64,000 nt of DNA from Actinomycetota bacterium (GTDB taxonomy: Bacteria; Actinomycetota; CADDZG01; JAHWKV01): contig JAUJPC010000003.1 in NCBI GenBank assembly GCA_030447305.1, positions 62,001 to 126,000 of the forward strand, given 5' to 3'. Every line of letters starts with the position of its first letter. Within the stretch, counting starts at the first letter, position 1. Shown here one piece after another: positions 1-7,294 of the stretch. Below the pieces are notes generated by a model. That model was not told the origin of the DNA. It did not search any database and saw nothing but the letters and a program-made list of their open reading frames with translations. The position numbers were made by a program, and so were the translations under genes.

Positions 1-431
1 TTAGTTCGTCGCAGTCGCCGTTCGCACACTCGCATACTGCCCATATCGGGTCAGCTAGGCCCGGTCGGGTACATTTTTCGATTCAATCGTTTATCTTGCG
101 GCCCAGATCCTGATTCGTGGCGCCGGCGTCTGCCCGTGACTCGGTTTCCGTCATTAGAACGTTACGCCGAAGATGCCAAGGAGCTGTTTGGTTGCCTGAA
201 CGAAGCGGTGCCGCCGACAAACCCGAATGATCCTGCTATGTCGACCACCACAGAACTGCCCCGAAGTCCGGATAAAGAGCTGTTGGACTCAACTGCTTTC
301 TCCTGAGCTGATTTACCTTAATTCGGCCCGGAGTCGGCTTTGGATTGCTGGACTTGGAAGCAACGCAGCCGTCTCAGAGCAGGCCTGGTTGGCCGTCTCA
401 GGTGGTCGTTTCTTCCGCCCGCCTGGCGCAA
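1..431. other. Intergenic region with no gene recognised
   Basis: I find no convincing gene here. Short open frames exist on both strands, but none has a good ribosome binding site or recognisable protein features. The stretch is somewhat less GC-rich than its surroundings near position 80. It may contain the end of a transcript from outside the window. Confidence 0.5.
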
Positions 432-466
432 GTGGAGGACCGGCCGGTGCCGGGCCGGCCCTCCAC
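432..466. terminator. Strong hairpin, probable terminator
   Basis: A 13-bp inverted repeat (one A/C mismatch) with a 9-nt loop lies 14 bases beyond the stop codon of the minus-strand lipoprotein gene at 480. The stem is very GC-rich and no T-run follows, so termination is inferred from position and stability. Confidence 0.5.
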
Positions 467-479
467 TGGCTCCGCGCGC

Positions 480-956
480 TTATCCCGTTACCCGAATGTT
501 GATGGTGTCGGTGGCGTCCAGCGCCTTGTGGGCCCCGTCCGCAAACTGCAGACAGAGCTCGTGCTCGCCGGGCTGCAGAGTAAGGTCCGCGTCCTTCTGG
601 CCCTGACCGTAGTGGCGGTGGCTGTCATCGTTTGGAATGACCTCCCCAGGGGGAGCGCACTCGGTGTCGATCATGATGTGAAAGTGGCCGGCGCCCTCCC
701 GAACCTGACCGGCCGGCTCGACGGTGAAGTTGGTGGCCTCCATCCGGACCTTCACCGGGTTCGCTACCGAGGCGCCGTCGGTGGGTTCGGCAAACGACAC
801 CTCGCCGTCTCCGAGGGCTTCGGTATCCGTTACCTTTTCGACTGGACTCTGTACCGCGTCCTCTACCTCTTCCGCTTCATCCGCTGCCCGGCCGCAAGCG
901 ACCGAAAGTACCAGAACACTAAAGATTGCTGCCGCTACCCTCGCCAATCTGTTCAT
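480..956 (-). CDS. Secreted lipoprotein with DUF4399-like domain
   Basis: This encodes 158 residues. The N-terminus has a positive MNRLAR stretch, a hydrophobic core and the lipobox-like sequence LSVACG, so the mature protein should be lipid-anchored at Cys21 on the outer face of the membrane. After an acidic linker, residues 50-158 resemble the DUF4399 family: a conserved GHFHIMID segment near residue 90, a DSHRHYG segment, and a C-terminal stretch ending in a beta-strand. The His-rich motifs suggest metal binding, but no function is established. The start has a strong Shine-Dalgarno sequence (GGAGGG). A short inverted repeat at 974-987 (GTCGG/CCGAC) lies just upstream and might be regulatory. 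Confidence 0.75.
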   Translation of the reverse strand: MNRLARVAAAIFSVLVLSVACGRAADEAEEVEDAVQSPVEKVTDTEALGDGEVSFAEPTDGASVANPVKVRMEATNFTVEPAGQVREGAGHFHIMIDTECAPPGEVIPNDDSHRHYGQGQKDADLTLQPGEHELCLQFADGAHKALDATDTINIRVTG

Positions 957-1192
957 GGCATTCCCTCCTTTTGTCGGCTATCCGACTACCTCAGTCAACT
1001 AACTGGTTCCCTGTCACCGGCTGGAACGAAGACGCCACAGCTTCTGAGTGATCGATCCAAGGCGCTGACATCTGGGATGCTAAAGAAAAACGTGCGCCAT
1101 TGACCAGATTTGCAATCTGAGTCGGGACAAGGCGGCGATCGGCCTTCCTGGCGGCGGCTCCGGAGATCCCACAATCTGAGGGGCGGGAGGGG

Positions 1193-1393
1193 CTAGAACA
1201 GCGGATAGATGAAGGCGCCAACACCCGTGCTGCCGAGAAGGATGACCAGTCCCAGCAATGACAGCACCAAGATCATCGGGATCATCCACCAGCGCTTGTT
1301 GCGCCAGACGAACGAGGAGACCTCCGAGGCGATGCCGTGCCGCCGGCCGGATGCCGCCTGTTCGAAGTCGGTTGTTTCCTTGTCGTCCGCCAT
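1193..1393 (-). CDS. DUF5989 family small membrane protein
   Basis: This is a 66-residue protein with a hydrophilic N-terminal third, a basic patch (WRNKRWW near residue 30) and one hydrophobic C-terminal helix ending PLF. The layout matches DUF5989 proteins, which are usually encoded with an SxtJ-type membrane protein and a carbamoyltransferase. Here the SxtJ-like gene lies 15 bases upstream on the same strand, so the two probably form an operon, but no carbamoyltransferase is present. The ATG is preceded by AGAAAGG at a suitable distance. The function of the family is unknown. Confidence 0.7.
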   Translation of the reverse strand: MADDKETTDFEQAASGRRHGIASEVSSFVWRNKRWWMIPMILVLSLLGLVILLGSTGVGAFIYPLF

Positions 1394-1408
1394 TTCCTAA
1401 TACCTTTC

Positions 1409-1720
1409 TCAGGACTGCCTGAAGTAATCCTCGCGGGGCCGGGACCCGCCGTGCGGAGCCCAGTAGGACCGCCGGGCTCGGTCGATCCTCCTGCCGAGCA
1501 GGTCCTTGCCGAACATTCGCATCACGATCCCGGTAGGCGTGACCACTCCCAGGTAGACGAGCAGCAGGAGAGCCCACCCCAGATTCTGGGCGCATTCGCC
1601 GGCTCCAAGCCCCGGGACCCCGTTCAGCGGCGCTTCAACACCAGGCGTGATTGGATCGGCCCTCGGAGGGGAGATTACTAGCTGGAGAATTAGATCCTTG
1701 CGAGAAAGGACATAACCCAT
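1409..1720 (-). CDS. SxtJ-like small membrane protein, start uncertain
   Basis: The last 60 codons encode a hydrophobic helix (LGWALLLLVYLG) followed by MRMFGKDLLGR and a basic tail ending in YWAPHG and RPREDYFRQ. This resembles the C-terminus of SxtJ family membrane proteins, and the DUF5989 gene follows directly. The first 40 codons look unlike protein. The only ATG in frame, at 1720, overlaps the ATG of the plus-strand gene at 1719 and has no ribosome binding site. The true start may be a rare codon downstream, or the gene may be decayed at its 5' end. I am confident of the C-terminal part only. Confidence 0.5.
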   Translation of the reverse strand: MGYVLSRKDLILQLVISPPRADPITPGVEAPLNGVPGLGAGECAQNLGWALLLLVYLGVVTPTGIVMRMFGKDLLGRRIDRARRSYWAPHGGSRPREDYFRQS

Positions 1721-1907
1721 GGCTGAAGATCAGGAAAACGCTCCGATGCTGGAGGGTGTCGGCGAGCCCGCCCGGGAAAAGACTCTGGGCGAGCGCCCGG
1801 TCAGCGACCGGGACATCGAACAGATTCACGACCACATCGAGGACCTCCAAGGTGATCTTGCCGACCTTAGAACCAAGGGGGACCAAACGCTGCAGCCTCC
1901 GGCTTAA
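1719..1907 (+). CDS. Small acidic protein, function unknown
   Basis: This encodes 62 residues rich in Glu and Asp with no hydrophobic segment. Residues 28-55 could form one amphipathic helix with evenly spaced Ile, His and Leu. The ATG has a ribosome binding site (AGAAAGGA, eight bases upstream). It shares four bases at its 3' end with the convergent gene at 1904-2395. I do not recognise the family. The start codon sits in the palindrome CCATGG, which also carries the putative start of the minus-strand SxtJ-like gene. Confidence 0.5.
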   Translation: MAEDQENAPMLEGVGEPAREKTLGERPVSDRDIEQIHDHIEDLQGDLADLRTKGDQTLQPPA

Positions 1908-2395
1908 TCGAAGTCGAAGATCACCGACGGTCCGCTGTCCCGCTCTTCGATTTGCGCGCTGACTCGGATAAGCCCTGCCCGGACGCTCTGCCCGTACGCA
2001 TCCACGCCGAGGCCGCCGCTGCTCTCATTGCCTAACTCGGCGTGCCGGCGGGCATTCTGGAAGTTCCGCAGCTTGCGGTAATCGTCGGCTAAATTCAGGT
2101 GGAGGGATGGGTAAAAGGCCCGGATTGCTGCGGCCGACGGGTGGGGGTCGCCACCTTCGCCGGTGATCGACTCGGCAACCTCCAGGGCTCGCAGGTCCCA
2201 CTTGAGCTGCTCCTGGAGATCACCTTCTGTATCCGCCAGGTAGTGCGCCGCCACGCATCGGGAGAAGGGATCCCCGCCCGGATTGAGCTCGTCCCATATA
2301 GCCTGCAGCTGCCGCCGGCCTTCCGCCTGCTCCGAGCGGCAAAACAGCCGGAATGCGCTCCTAATCCGCTCCAAAGTGTCGTCCCGCGAACCCAA
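1904..2395 (-). CDS. Helical TPR-like hypothetical protein
   Basis: This encodes 163 residues predicted to be almost entirely helical. Motifs such as HYLADTEGD, ALEVAES and LHLNLADDYRKL followed by NARRHAELG are spaced like tetratricopeptide helices, suggesting a small soluble scaffold. Similar proteins occur as unannotated soluble proteins in actinobacteria. No catalytic motif is visible. The gene converges with the small acidic gene upstream, sharing four bases. Confidence 0.6.
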   Translation of the reverse strand: MGSRDDTLERIRSAFRLFCRSEQAEGRRQLQAIWDELNPGGDPFSRCVAAHYLADTEGDLQEQLKWDLRALEVAESITGEGGDPHPSAAAIRAFYPSLHLNLADDYRKLRNFQNARRHAELGNESSGGLGVDAYGQSVRAGLIRVSAQIEERDSGPSVIFDFD

Positions 2396-2577
2396 CAGAC
2401 CCCTTCCTAGGATGCAAACACTTGATAGAGAGATATTACGTCGGCGGCCCCCTGGAGGGCGGCGGTCCCGCCCGGGCCTCCCGCATGAACGGCAAGGCAG
2501 GCGTATGGAGTTCGAAGGTGGTGCACAGGTTTAGTCGGGAAGGGAAATATTTCGGGGAGATGGGTAGTTAAAGAGGT

Positions 2578-2706
2578 GTGGAGTTCACCAACTGGATGTG
2601 CCCGGAGTGCTACGTCGTCCTCGAGTCCTTCAACGAGGGCCAGACGGAGGAGTGTCCCCGGTGCGGTCGCGCGATGGAGGAAGCTTTCATCCAGGAAGAA
2701 ACGTGA
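2578..2706 (+). CDS. Small zinc-ribbon protein (42 residues)
   Basis: A short frame starting with GTG encodes 42 residues with two CxxC pairs, CPEC at residues 8-11 and CPRC at 28-31, the pattern of a single treble-clef or zinc-ribbon fold. An in-frame stop lies three codons upstream, so the N-terminus is fixed to GTG 2578 or ATG 2596. AAGAGG lies immediately before the GTG, which is close for a ribosome binding site. The tail is acidic. Such proteins usually bind one zinc and may be regulatory or a domain relic. The four cysteines are the main evidence that this is coding. Confidence 0.5.
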   Translation: MEFTNWMCPECYVVLESFNEGQTEECPRCGRAMEEAFIQEET

Positions 2707-2770
2707 GGCCTTCCTGAGTCGGGGGTCCCTGGCAGAGCACAATTGAAGGTCTGTTAGCGGTCGCAGCGCG

Positions 2771-3160
2771 CTAGTACTCCCGCTCGATGTGCTGAGTAGC
2801 CGGCCCCAACGCCTGCAGGAGTTTCTGGAGTGACATGACCTTCATGAGGTTGCCCTTGACCTTGATCTTGCGCTCCATGAAAGCGACCTGGGGGTTCAGT
2901 TCACCTTTGTCCAGTTGGACCGCGATGTCGTAATCCTGCGTGATGGTTATATCCGGGTCCTCGACCTCTCCCGATCCAACAAGGATCGCCCCCTTGTCGA
3001 TCCGGATGAAGCTCTTCTTGTCGCCCTCCCCGGGGAAGTCCTTGGTCAGCACCTGCAGGACGACGTTGTGGCCCTTGGCGGCGCTGGCGACTTCCTCGCT
3101 GTTCCGGAGGGCTTCGTTGGCTGCCTGAAAGTACTCTTCCGACTGAAACTTGACCGCCAT
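2771..3160 (-). CDS. SCP2 sterol-transfer fold protein
   Basis: This encodes 129 residues matching the SCP2 sterol-binding family, a small alpha/beta fold with a hydrophobic tunnel for acyl or sterol-like ligands. Diagnostic features are the DPDITITQDYD segment at about 70-80, where SCP2 proteins have a D-x-T/I-x-T motif, and the following QVAFMERKIKVKGN loop and C-terminal helix. It is cytosolic, with no signal peptide. The ligand is unknown. A second protein of this family lies at 51704-52132. Confidence 0.8.
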   Translation of the reverse strand: MAVKFQSEEYFQAANEALRNSEEVASAAKGHNVVLQVLTKDFPGEGDKKSFIRIDKGAILVGSGEVEDPDITITQDYDIAVQLDKGELNPQVAFMERKIKVKGNLMKVMSLQKLLQALGPATQHIEREY

Positions 3161-3295
3161 CTATGCTCCTTTGTCGACATTCCGGGCACTGCCGGCACGG
3201 TTCCGGGGAAATTCAACCGGGTGCCAGGATAGTTCATGAGGGTCCCCCCGCCGAAGCGTCGGTAGCCTTGGGCGCCATCCGAACCGGGGGCGCCT

Positions 3296-3301
3296 TACAG
3301 T
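3296..3301 (+). promoter_or_regulatory. -10 box for leaderless gene
   Basis: TACAGT lies six bases before the ATG at 3308. With normal spacing, transcription would begin at or next to the start codon, giving a leaderless message. The AGAGGA in the spacer is too close to act as a ribosome binding site. Confidence 0.45.
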
Positions 3302-3307
3302 AGAGGA

Positions 3308-3700
3308 ATGACCCGCGGGCAGAAAGCTCAAGACGAGACGGACGCGTCGGGACCCGGGAGGGTCATCTTTCGGGTGGCCGGCGGGGTTGTTGCCATTGTT
3401 CTGTTCGCGGTGGTCGCAACGCTGTTGATGAGAGCACTCGGCAATGTCACGGGTGGTTGGAGGATTGCGGTGGCCGGGCTCATGGGCCTGGGAATTGCCC
3501 GCATCGGGATGGGCTACTTCGGGTATCTGACCAACCCGCCGCCTCCCGATCCCACCCCCATGCAGGTGGACCCGGAGCTCCAGTTGAGCTACCTCTGCGA
3601 GATGTGCGGCCTGGAGCTGGCCGTGGTCGCGGTGGCCAAGGAGAGAGCCCCCAAACACTGCGGGGAGTCGATGCTGCTGGTCAGGCGAGAGGAAGCTTAG
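3308..3700 (+). CDS. Two-helix membrane protein with CxxC tail
   Basis: This encodes 130 residues: a polar N-terminus, two adjacent transmembrane helices (about 25-48 and 52-72), a proline-rich stretch (NPPPPDPTP) and a C-terminal domain with CEMCG at about residue 98 and a later Cys in KHCGES. Three Cys plus a His would suit a small zinc site in the cytoplasm. Similar proteins are found next to crgA in some actinobacteria, but their role is not known. The convergent crgA gene ends six bases downstream. Confidence 0.6.
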   Translation: MTRGQKAQDETDASGPGRVIFRVAGGVVAIVLFAVVATLLMRALGNVTGGWRIAVAGLMGLGIARIGMGYFGYLTNPPPPDPTPMQVDPELQLSYLCEMCGLELAVVAVAKERAPKHCGESMLLVRREEA

Positions 3701-3705
3701 AAACC

Positions 3706-3942
3706 TCAGCGCCACTGGGTGGCAATCCCGAAGGCCACCGCCACCATGGCGAGCCCCCCGCCGAGGTACCAGTTACTGTCCAGGAACGCAAAAGTGGTGC
3801 TGAACAGGTAGCGCGCCATGATCATGAGGAACCCCAGGGCTATGAGGCTGAAGAAGACATACGGAATCCATGCCGGGGACGGCTTGGGCTTGGGCGGAGG
3901 GGGGGGAACGTAGCGGTTACGCTTCGACTTTGACTTGGGCAT
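3706..3942 (-). CDS. crgA: Cell division protein CrgA
   Basis: This encodes 78 residues with the CrgA plan: a basic start (MPKSKSKRNRY), a run of prolines and lysines, then two transmembrane helices (about 25-46 and 55-74) with the conserved DSNWYLG loop between them. CrgA is an actinobacterial septum protein that in mycobacteria binds FtsZ, FtsQ, FtsI and the CwsA partner and helps time septation. The ATG at 3942 was chosen over an upstream ATG because it is preceded by AGGAG and matches the family N-terminus. It diverges from the sortase gene and heads the conserved pknB-region locus. Confidence 0.92.
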   Translation of the reverse strand: MPKSKSKRNRYVPPPPPKPKPSPAWIPYVFFSLIALGFLMIMARYLFSTTFAFLDSNWYLGGGLAMVAVAFGIATQWR

Positions 3943-4072
3943 AGGACTCCTCAACTCTGTTATGTGCCGCATTCTACCGAGACCGGCGTCCACCCCAGCT
4001 CTCGGAGCCCTCGGAACACTGCCTCTTCGGCGAGAAGGGTTCCTTACCAGGGTAGTGCTACGCTAGCCCCTT

Positions 4073-4687
4073 ATGGCTCTACGTGTGATCGGCCGCGGGT
4101 TCATCGGCCTCGGCACTCTCATCCTGCTCTTCCTCATGTACCAGCTGATCGGCACCAATGTCGTCACGGGCCGGCAGCAGAAGGCCCTTGCATCCGAGAT
4201 CGAGGAGCAGTGGGAGGTCAAACCGGACGAGCCGCCGATTCCCGGCGGCGGCATGGCGCTGATCAAGATTCCCAAGATCGGTGTCGACGCCGTCGTCGTC
4301 GAGGGTGTGGAGGTGGAGGACCTAAAGAAGGGACCGGGTCACTACCCGGATACCGCGCTTCCCGGCCAGCTCGGCAACATGGTGATCTCGGGACACCGCA
4401 CCACCTATGGGGCGCCCTTCTACCGGCTGGACGAGCTCAAGCCGGGTGACGACATCCTGGTGTACGACGCCAAGGGTCCCTACACCTACAAGGTGACCGA
4501 GTCCAAGATCGTGTTGCCGACGGAGATCGGGGTCATTGCGCCCTCCTCGGATGCCCGCCTGACGCTTACCACTTGCCATCCCCGGTTCTCGGCGGCCAAG
4601 CGGCTGATCATCGTGGCGCAGCTCCAAGGCACGCCCACCGGACTGCAAACGACCGATCCAGGGGCTGGCCCGTTGCCGGACGAATGA
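4073..4687 (+). CDS. Class E sortase
   Basis: This encodes 204 residues: an N-terminal membrane anchor (about 8-28), a linker, then the sortase beta-barrel. The catalytic His lies in ISGHRTTYG (about residue 107), the Cys in TLTTCHP (about 169), and the Arg in SAAKR (about 177). Class E enzymes of high-GC Gram-positives cleave LAXTG-type signals and attach surface proteins to peptidoglycan. It lies between crgA and pabA, as in many actinobacteria. TACGCT eight bases before the ATG suggests a very short or absent leader. Confidence 0.9.
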   Translation: MALRVIGRGFIGLGTLILLFLMYQLIGTNVVTGRQQKALASEIEEQWEVKPDEPPIPGGGMALIKIPKIGVDAVVVEGVEVEDLKKGPGHYPDTALPGQLGNMVISGHRTTYGAPFYRLDELKPGDDILVYDAKGPYTYKVTESKIVLPTEIGVIAPSSDARLTLTTCHPRFSAAKRLIIVAQLQGTPTGLQTTDPGAGPLPDE

Positions 4688-4705
4688 GAGCAAGGAGACA
4701 AACCT

Positions 4706-4822
4706 ATGGCAGCAGGCGGCAAGAAAGTCCTGGTATGGCTCTTGATCGTTGTTCTGGGCCTACCCTTCCTCTTCTATCTGTTCGAGTACGTCGTTCCTCG
4801 GTTCCTGCCGGCCAACTTCTAG
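4706..4822 (+). CDS. Single-pass membrane microprotein (38 residues)
   Basis: This short gene has a clear ribosome binding site (AAGGAG) and ATG 18 bases after the sortase stop. The product starts MAAGGKKVL, has one hydrophobic helix (about 8-23) and ends with VVPRFLPANF. A protein of this size is often found between the sortase and pabA in actinobacteria. It could assist the sortase or another division protein, but this is inferred only from position. Confidence 0.65.
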   Translation: MAAGGKKVLVWLLIVVLGLPFLFYLFEYVVPRFLPANF

Positions 4823-4841
4823 CGACAACGGGAAGCAGGAT

Positions 4842-5414
4842 ATGCGAGTACTGCTGATCGACAACTTCGACTCCTTCGTGTTCAACCTCGCGCAGTACCT
4901 GGGATCGCTCGGCGCCGAGCCGGTTGTCGTCCGCAACGACGCGGCGGTGGAGGACCTGAGGGCTCTAGACCCGGATGCGGTGGTCATCTCTCCGGGCCCG
5001 GGCCATCCCCGGGATGCCGGGTGTTGTGTCGACGCCATTCACGCCTTCGCCGGCCGGGTTCCGCTGCTGGGAGTCTGCCTAGGGCATCAGGCAATCGGCC
5101 TCGCCTACGGCGCAGACGTGGTTCGCGCCGAGGCGCTGATGCACGGCAAGACGTCCGAGATCCACCACGCCTCGCAGGGGGTTTTCGCGGGTTTGCCCAA
5201 CCCCTTCCCGGCGACCCGCTATCACTCCCTCGTCATCCGGCCCGATTCGCTCCCGGAGTGCCTCGAGGCGACGGCGCACACCGCGGATCGGGTGATCATG
5301 GGTGTCCGCCATCGGGAGGTCGAGGTGGAGGGCGTCCAGTTCCATCCCGAGTCGATAATGACGCCGGCCGGAATGACACTGTTGAGCAACTTTTTGAGCG
5401 TTTCGGTTTCCTAG
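4842..5414 (+). CDS. pabA: Glutamine amidotransferase of PabA/TrpG type
   Basis: This encodes 190 residues of a class I glutamine amidotransferase. It has the oxyanion strand ISPGPGHP (about 52-59), the nucleophilic Cys in GVCLGHQ (about 80) and the His/Glu pair in QFHPES near residue 170. Such subunits supply ammonia to anthranilate synthase or aminodeoxychorismate synthase, and no large subunit is nearby. Placement between the sortase and pknB equals that of mycobacterial trpG (Rv0013). The ATG at 4842 is preceded by AGCAGGAT. The last four bases overlap the convergent pknB gene. Confidence 0.88.
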   Translation: MRVLLIDNFDSFVFNLAQYLGSLGAEPVVVRNDAAVEDLRALDPDAVVISPGPGHPRDAGCCVDAIHAFAGRVPLLGVCLGHQAIGLAYGADVVRAEALMHGKTSEIHHASQGVFAGLPNPFPATRYHSLVIRPDSLPECLEATAHTADRVIMGVRHREVEVEGVQFHPESIMTPAGMTLLSNFLSVSVS

Positions 5415-7294
5415 GTAATCCGAATCCTTACGGTGCCCCCGCTGCAGGCACCTTCACCGGCCTGGGGACTTTGGCCTGCGACGGTGTCGAAGACCGGCAT
5501 GGGGAGCGCGTTCTGGACCTCCACCTTGAACCCAGCCCTCTGCAGCTCTTCCGAGGCCGCGGCCGTCGTCTTACCGGTCACATCCGGTACCGAAGCCAAC
5601 TCGTTGACGGTGAGGAGGACGTCCGCGTTGTCTGACACCTCCGCCCCGGGCTGGGGATCCTGGGCAAGCACCACCGCGCTCGCCTTGGCGGCGTCGCACC
5701 CCCGCTGCGTTCTCGGGGTGAGCCCGGAGTCTGAAATTGCGGTCTCTGCTTCTTCCTGGGGCAGGCCGACCACCCGAGGAACTCTGATCACCTCTTTGCC
5801 CGTGCTCACCACGAAGTTAACCGGCTCCCCCTTCTCGATTTTGCCGGTAGCCGGCGTCTGGCTGATCACCCTGCCCTCGGCCACCGTGTCGCTCGCTTCG
5901 CTGGTCACCTCACCGGCCGCCAGGCCGGCATCGGCCAGCAGCTGATCCGCCTCGGCCCTGGTGAGGCCGACAAGGCTCGGGACATCCACCACCTCCGGAC
6001 CCTGTGAGATCACCAGTGAGACCACCGCCCCGTCTGTGACCTTCCGGCCGTCCTCCGGGTCCTGCGATATGACGGAGAACGCGGGTAACTCGGAGCTGGG
6101 CTGCCGCCGGGCAACTCTTGTTCTGAGCCCGGCGTCGGCCAGGATCTGCTCCGCTTCCTCGAGGGTCTTGCCGGTGACCTTGGGGACGGTGATGTCGGGC
6201 GCCGAGTTCTCCGACAACATCCAAAACGCCATCACCGCCACGCCGATTGCCAGAAGGACCGCCAGGGCGATCAGCGCCTTGGCGGTACCGCCGGCCGGCT
6301 GAGCCCCTCTCGGAGGAGGCGCCTCCGTGAGAACGCTTGTGCGATCCAGATCGGCTTCGTACTCGTTCGGCCTCCGGTCGTACGGTACGGCGCCCATCAT
6401 CGCGGTCTGCTCCTGCGAGGACAGCAACGGAGTTGCCTCCACCTGCTGGCCGCGCAGCGCCCGCCCGAGATCAAGGGACATTTGCTGGGCCGTCTGGTAG
6501 CGGTTGTCCGGGTTCTTGGCCAGGGCCTTCATGACCACCGCCTCAAGGGCTGGTGAGATGTCCTCCGCCAGCACCCGCGGGGGAGTGGGGTTCTCCGTCA
6601 CATGCTTGTAGGCAACGGCGACCGGCGAGTCGCCCTTAAACGGAACAACGCCGGTCAGCATCTCGTAGAGGACGATGCCCACCGAGTAGATGTCCGACCT
6701 GGCGTCGACCGCCCTGCCCTGTGCCTGCTCGGGGGAGAAGTAGCTGGCGGTCCCGATCACCATGCCCGTCTGGGTAACGGTCATCGCCCCGTCCTGGGCC
6801 GCCCGGGCGATTCCGAAGTCCATCACCTTGACCTGGCCGCCGACTGTAATCGCAATGTTGGCGGGCTTGACGTCGCGGTGGACGATACCCTTCTGGTGAG
6901 CCAGGTGCAGGCCACCCAGGACTTCGACGGCAATCTTGACCGCCTTGGAGATCGGCAATGGTCCGGAGGCCCGGATGATCTCGGCCAGGGTGCTGCCCTC
7001 CACATACTCCATGACGATGAAGTACGTCCCGGCGTCCGATCCCCAGTCGTAGATTGCGACCACACGGGGGTCGTTGAGACTGGCCGCGGCCTGGGCCTCC
7101 CGGCGGAAACGCTCGATGAAGGCGCTGTTGCGGGCGAACTCGAGGTGCATGAGCTTCAAGGCCACAAGCCGGTCCAGCATGGCGTCGCGCGCCAGAAAGA
7201 CCTCCGCCATGCCGCCGGAAGCGATCGACCCCTTGACCTGGTAGCGCCCCCCGTACTGCTTGCCTGGCATGGGACTTCCCGGCTGCGTCACCAT
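5411..7294 (-). CDS. pknB: Ser/Thr protein kinase PknB with four PASTA domains
   Basis: This encodes 627 residues. An N-terminal kinase domain (about 18-275) carries the glycine loop SGGMAEV, the catalytic Lys in VALKLM, HRDVKPAN, DFG in MDFGIA and SPEQ. A Thr-rich activation loop (MTVTQTGMVIGT) offers autophosphorylation sites. After a linker and a transmembrane helix at about 340-362, four extracellular PASTA repeats follow to the end, suited to sensing muropeptides or lipid II. In relatives this kinase controls cell shape and division through FHA proteins. It overlaps pbpA by seven bases and ends an operon from fhaA. No pknA lies between them, unlike in mycobacteria. Confidence 0.96.
   Translation of the reverse strand: MVTQPGSPMPGKQYGGRYQVKGSIASGGMAEVFLARDAMLDRLVALKLMHLEFARNSAFIERFRREAQAAASLNDPRVVAIYDWGSDAGTYFIVMEYVEGSTLAEIIRASGPLPISKAVKIAVEVLGGLHLAHQKGIVHRDVKPANIAITVGGQVKVMDFGIARAAQDGAMTVTQTGMVIGTASYFSPEQAQGRAVDARSDIYSVGIVLYEMLTGVVPFKGDSPVAVAYKHVTENPTPPRVLAEDISPALEAVVMKALAKNPDNRYQTAQQMSLDLGRALRGQQVEATPLLSSQEQTAMMGAVPYDRRPNEYEADLDRTSVLTEAPPPRGAQPAGGTAKALIALAVLLAIGVAVMAFWMLSENSAPDITVPKVTGKTLEEAEQILADAGLRTRVARRQPSSELPAFSVISQDPEDGRKVTDGAVVSLVISQGPEVVDVPSLVGLTRAEADQLLADAGLAAGEVTSEASDTVAEGRVISQTPATGKIEKGEPVNFVVSTGKEVIRVPRVVGLPQEEAETAISDSGLTPRTQRGCDAAKASAVVLAQDPQPGAEVSDNADVLLTVNELASVPDVTGKTTAAASEELQRAGFKVEVQNALPMPVFDTVAGQSPQAGEGACSGGTVRIRIT

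Noticed and set aside
227-502. Open frame of 91 codons on the plus strand near the left end
   Set aside because: No ribosome binding site, many Cys, Pro and Arg typical of random high-GC translation, and it runs across the hairpin at 432-466.
1080-1595. Minus-strand frame of 171 codons across DUF5989
   Set aside because: Composition is Arg/Pro-rich noise. The other minus-strand frames (DUF5989 and SxtJ-like) match known small families.
2407-2742. Minus-strand frame of 111 codons
   Set aside because: It is antisense to the zinc-ribbon frame at 2578-2706, where the CxxC pairs make more sense, and has no family match.
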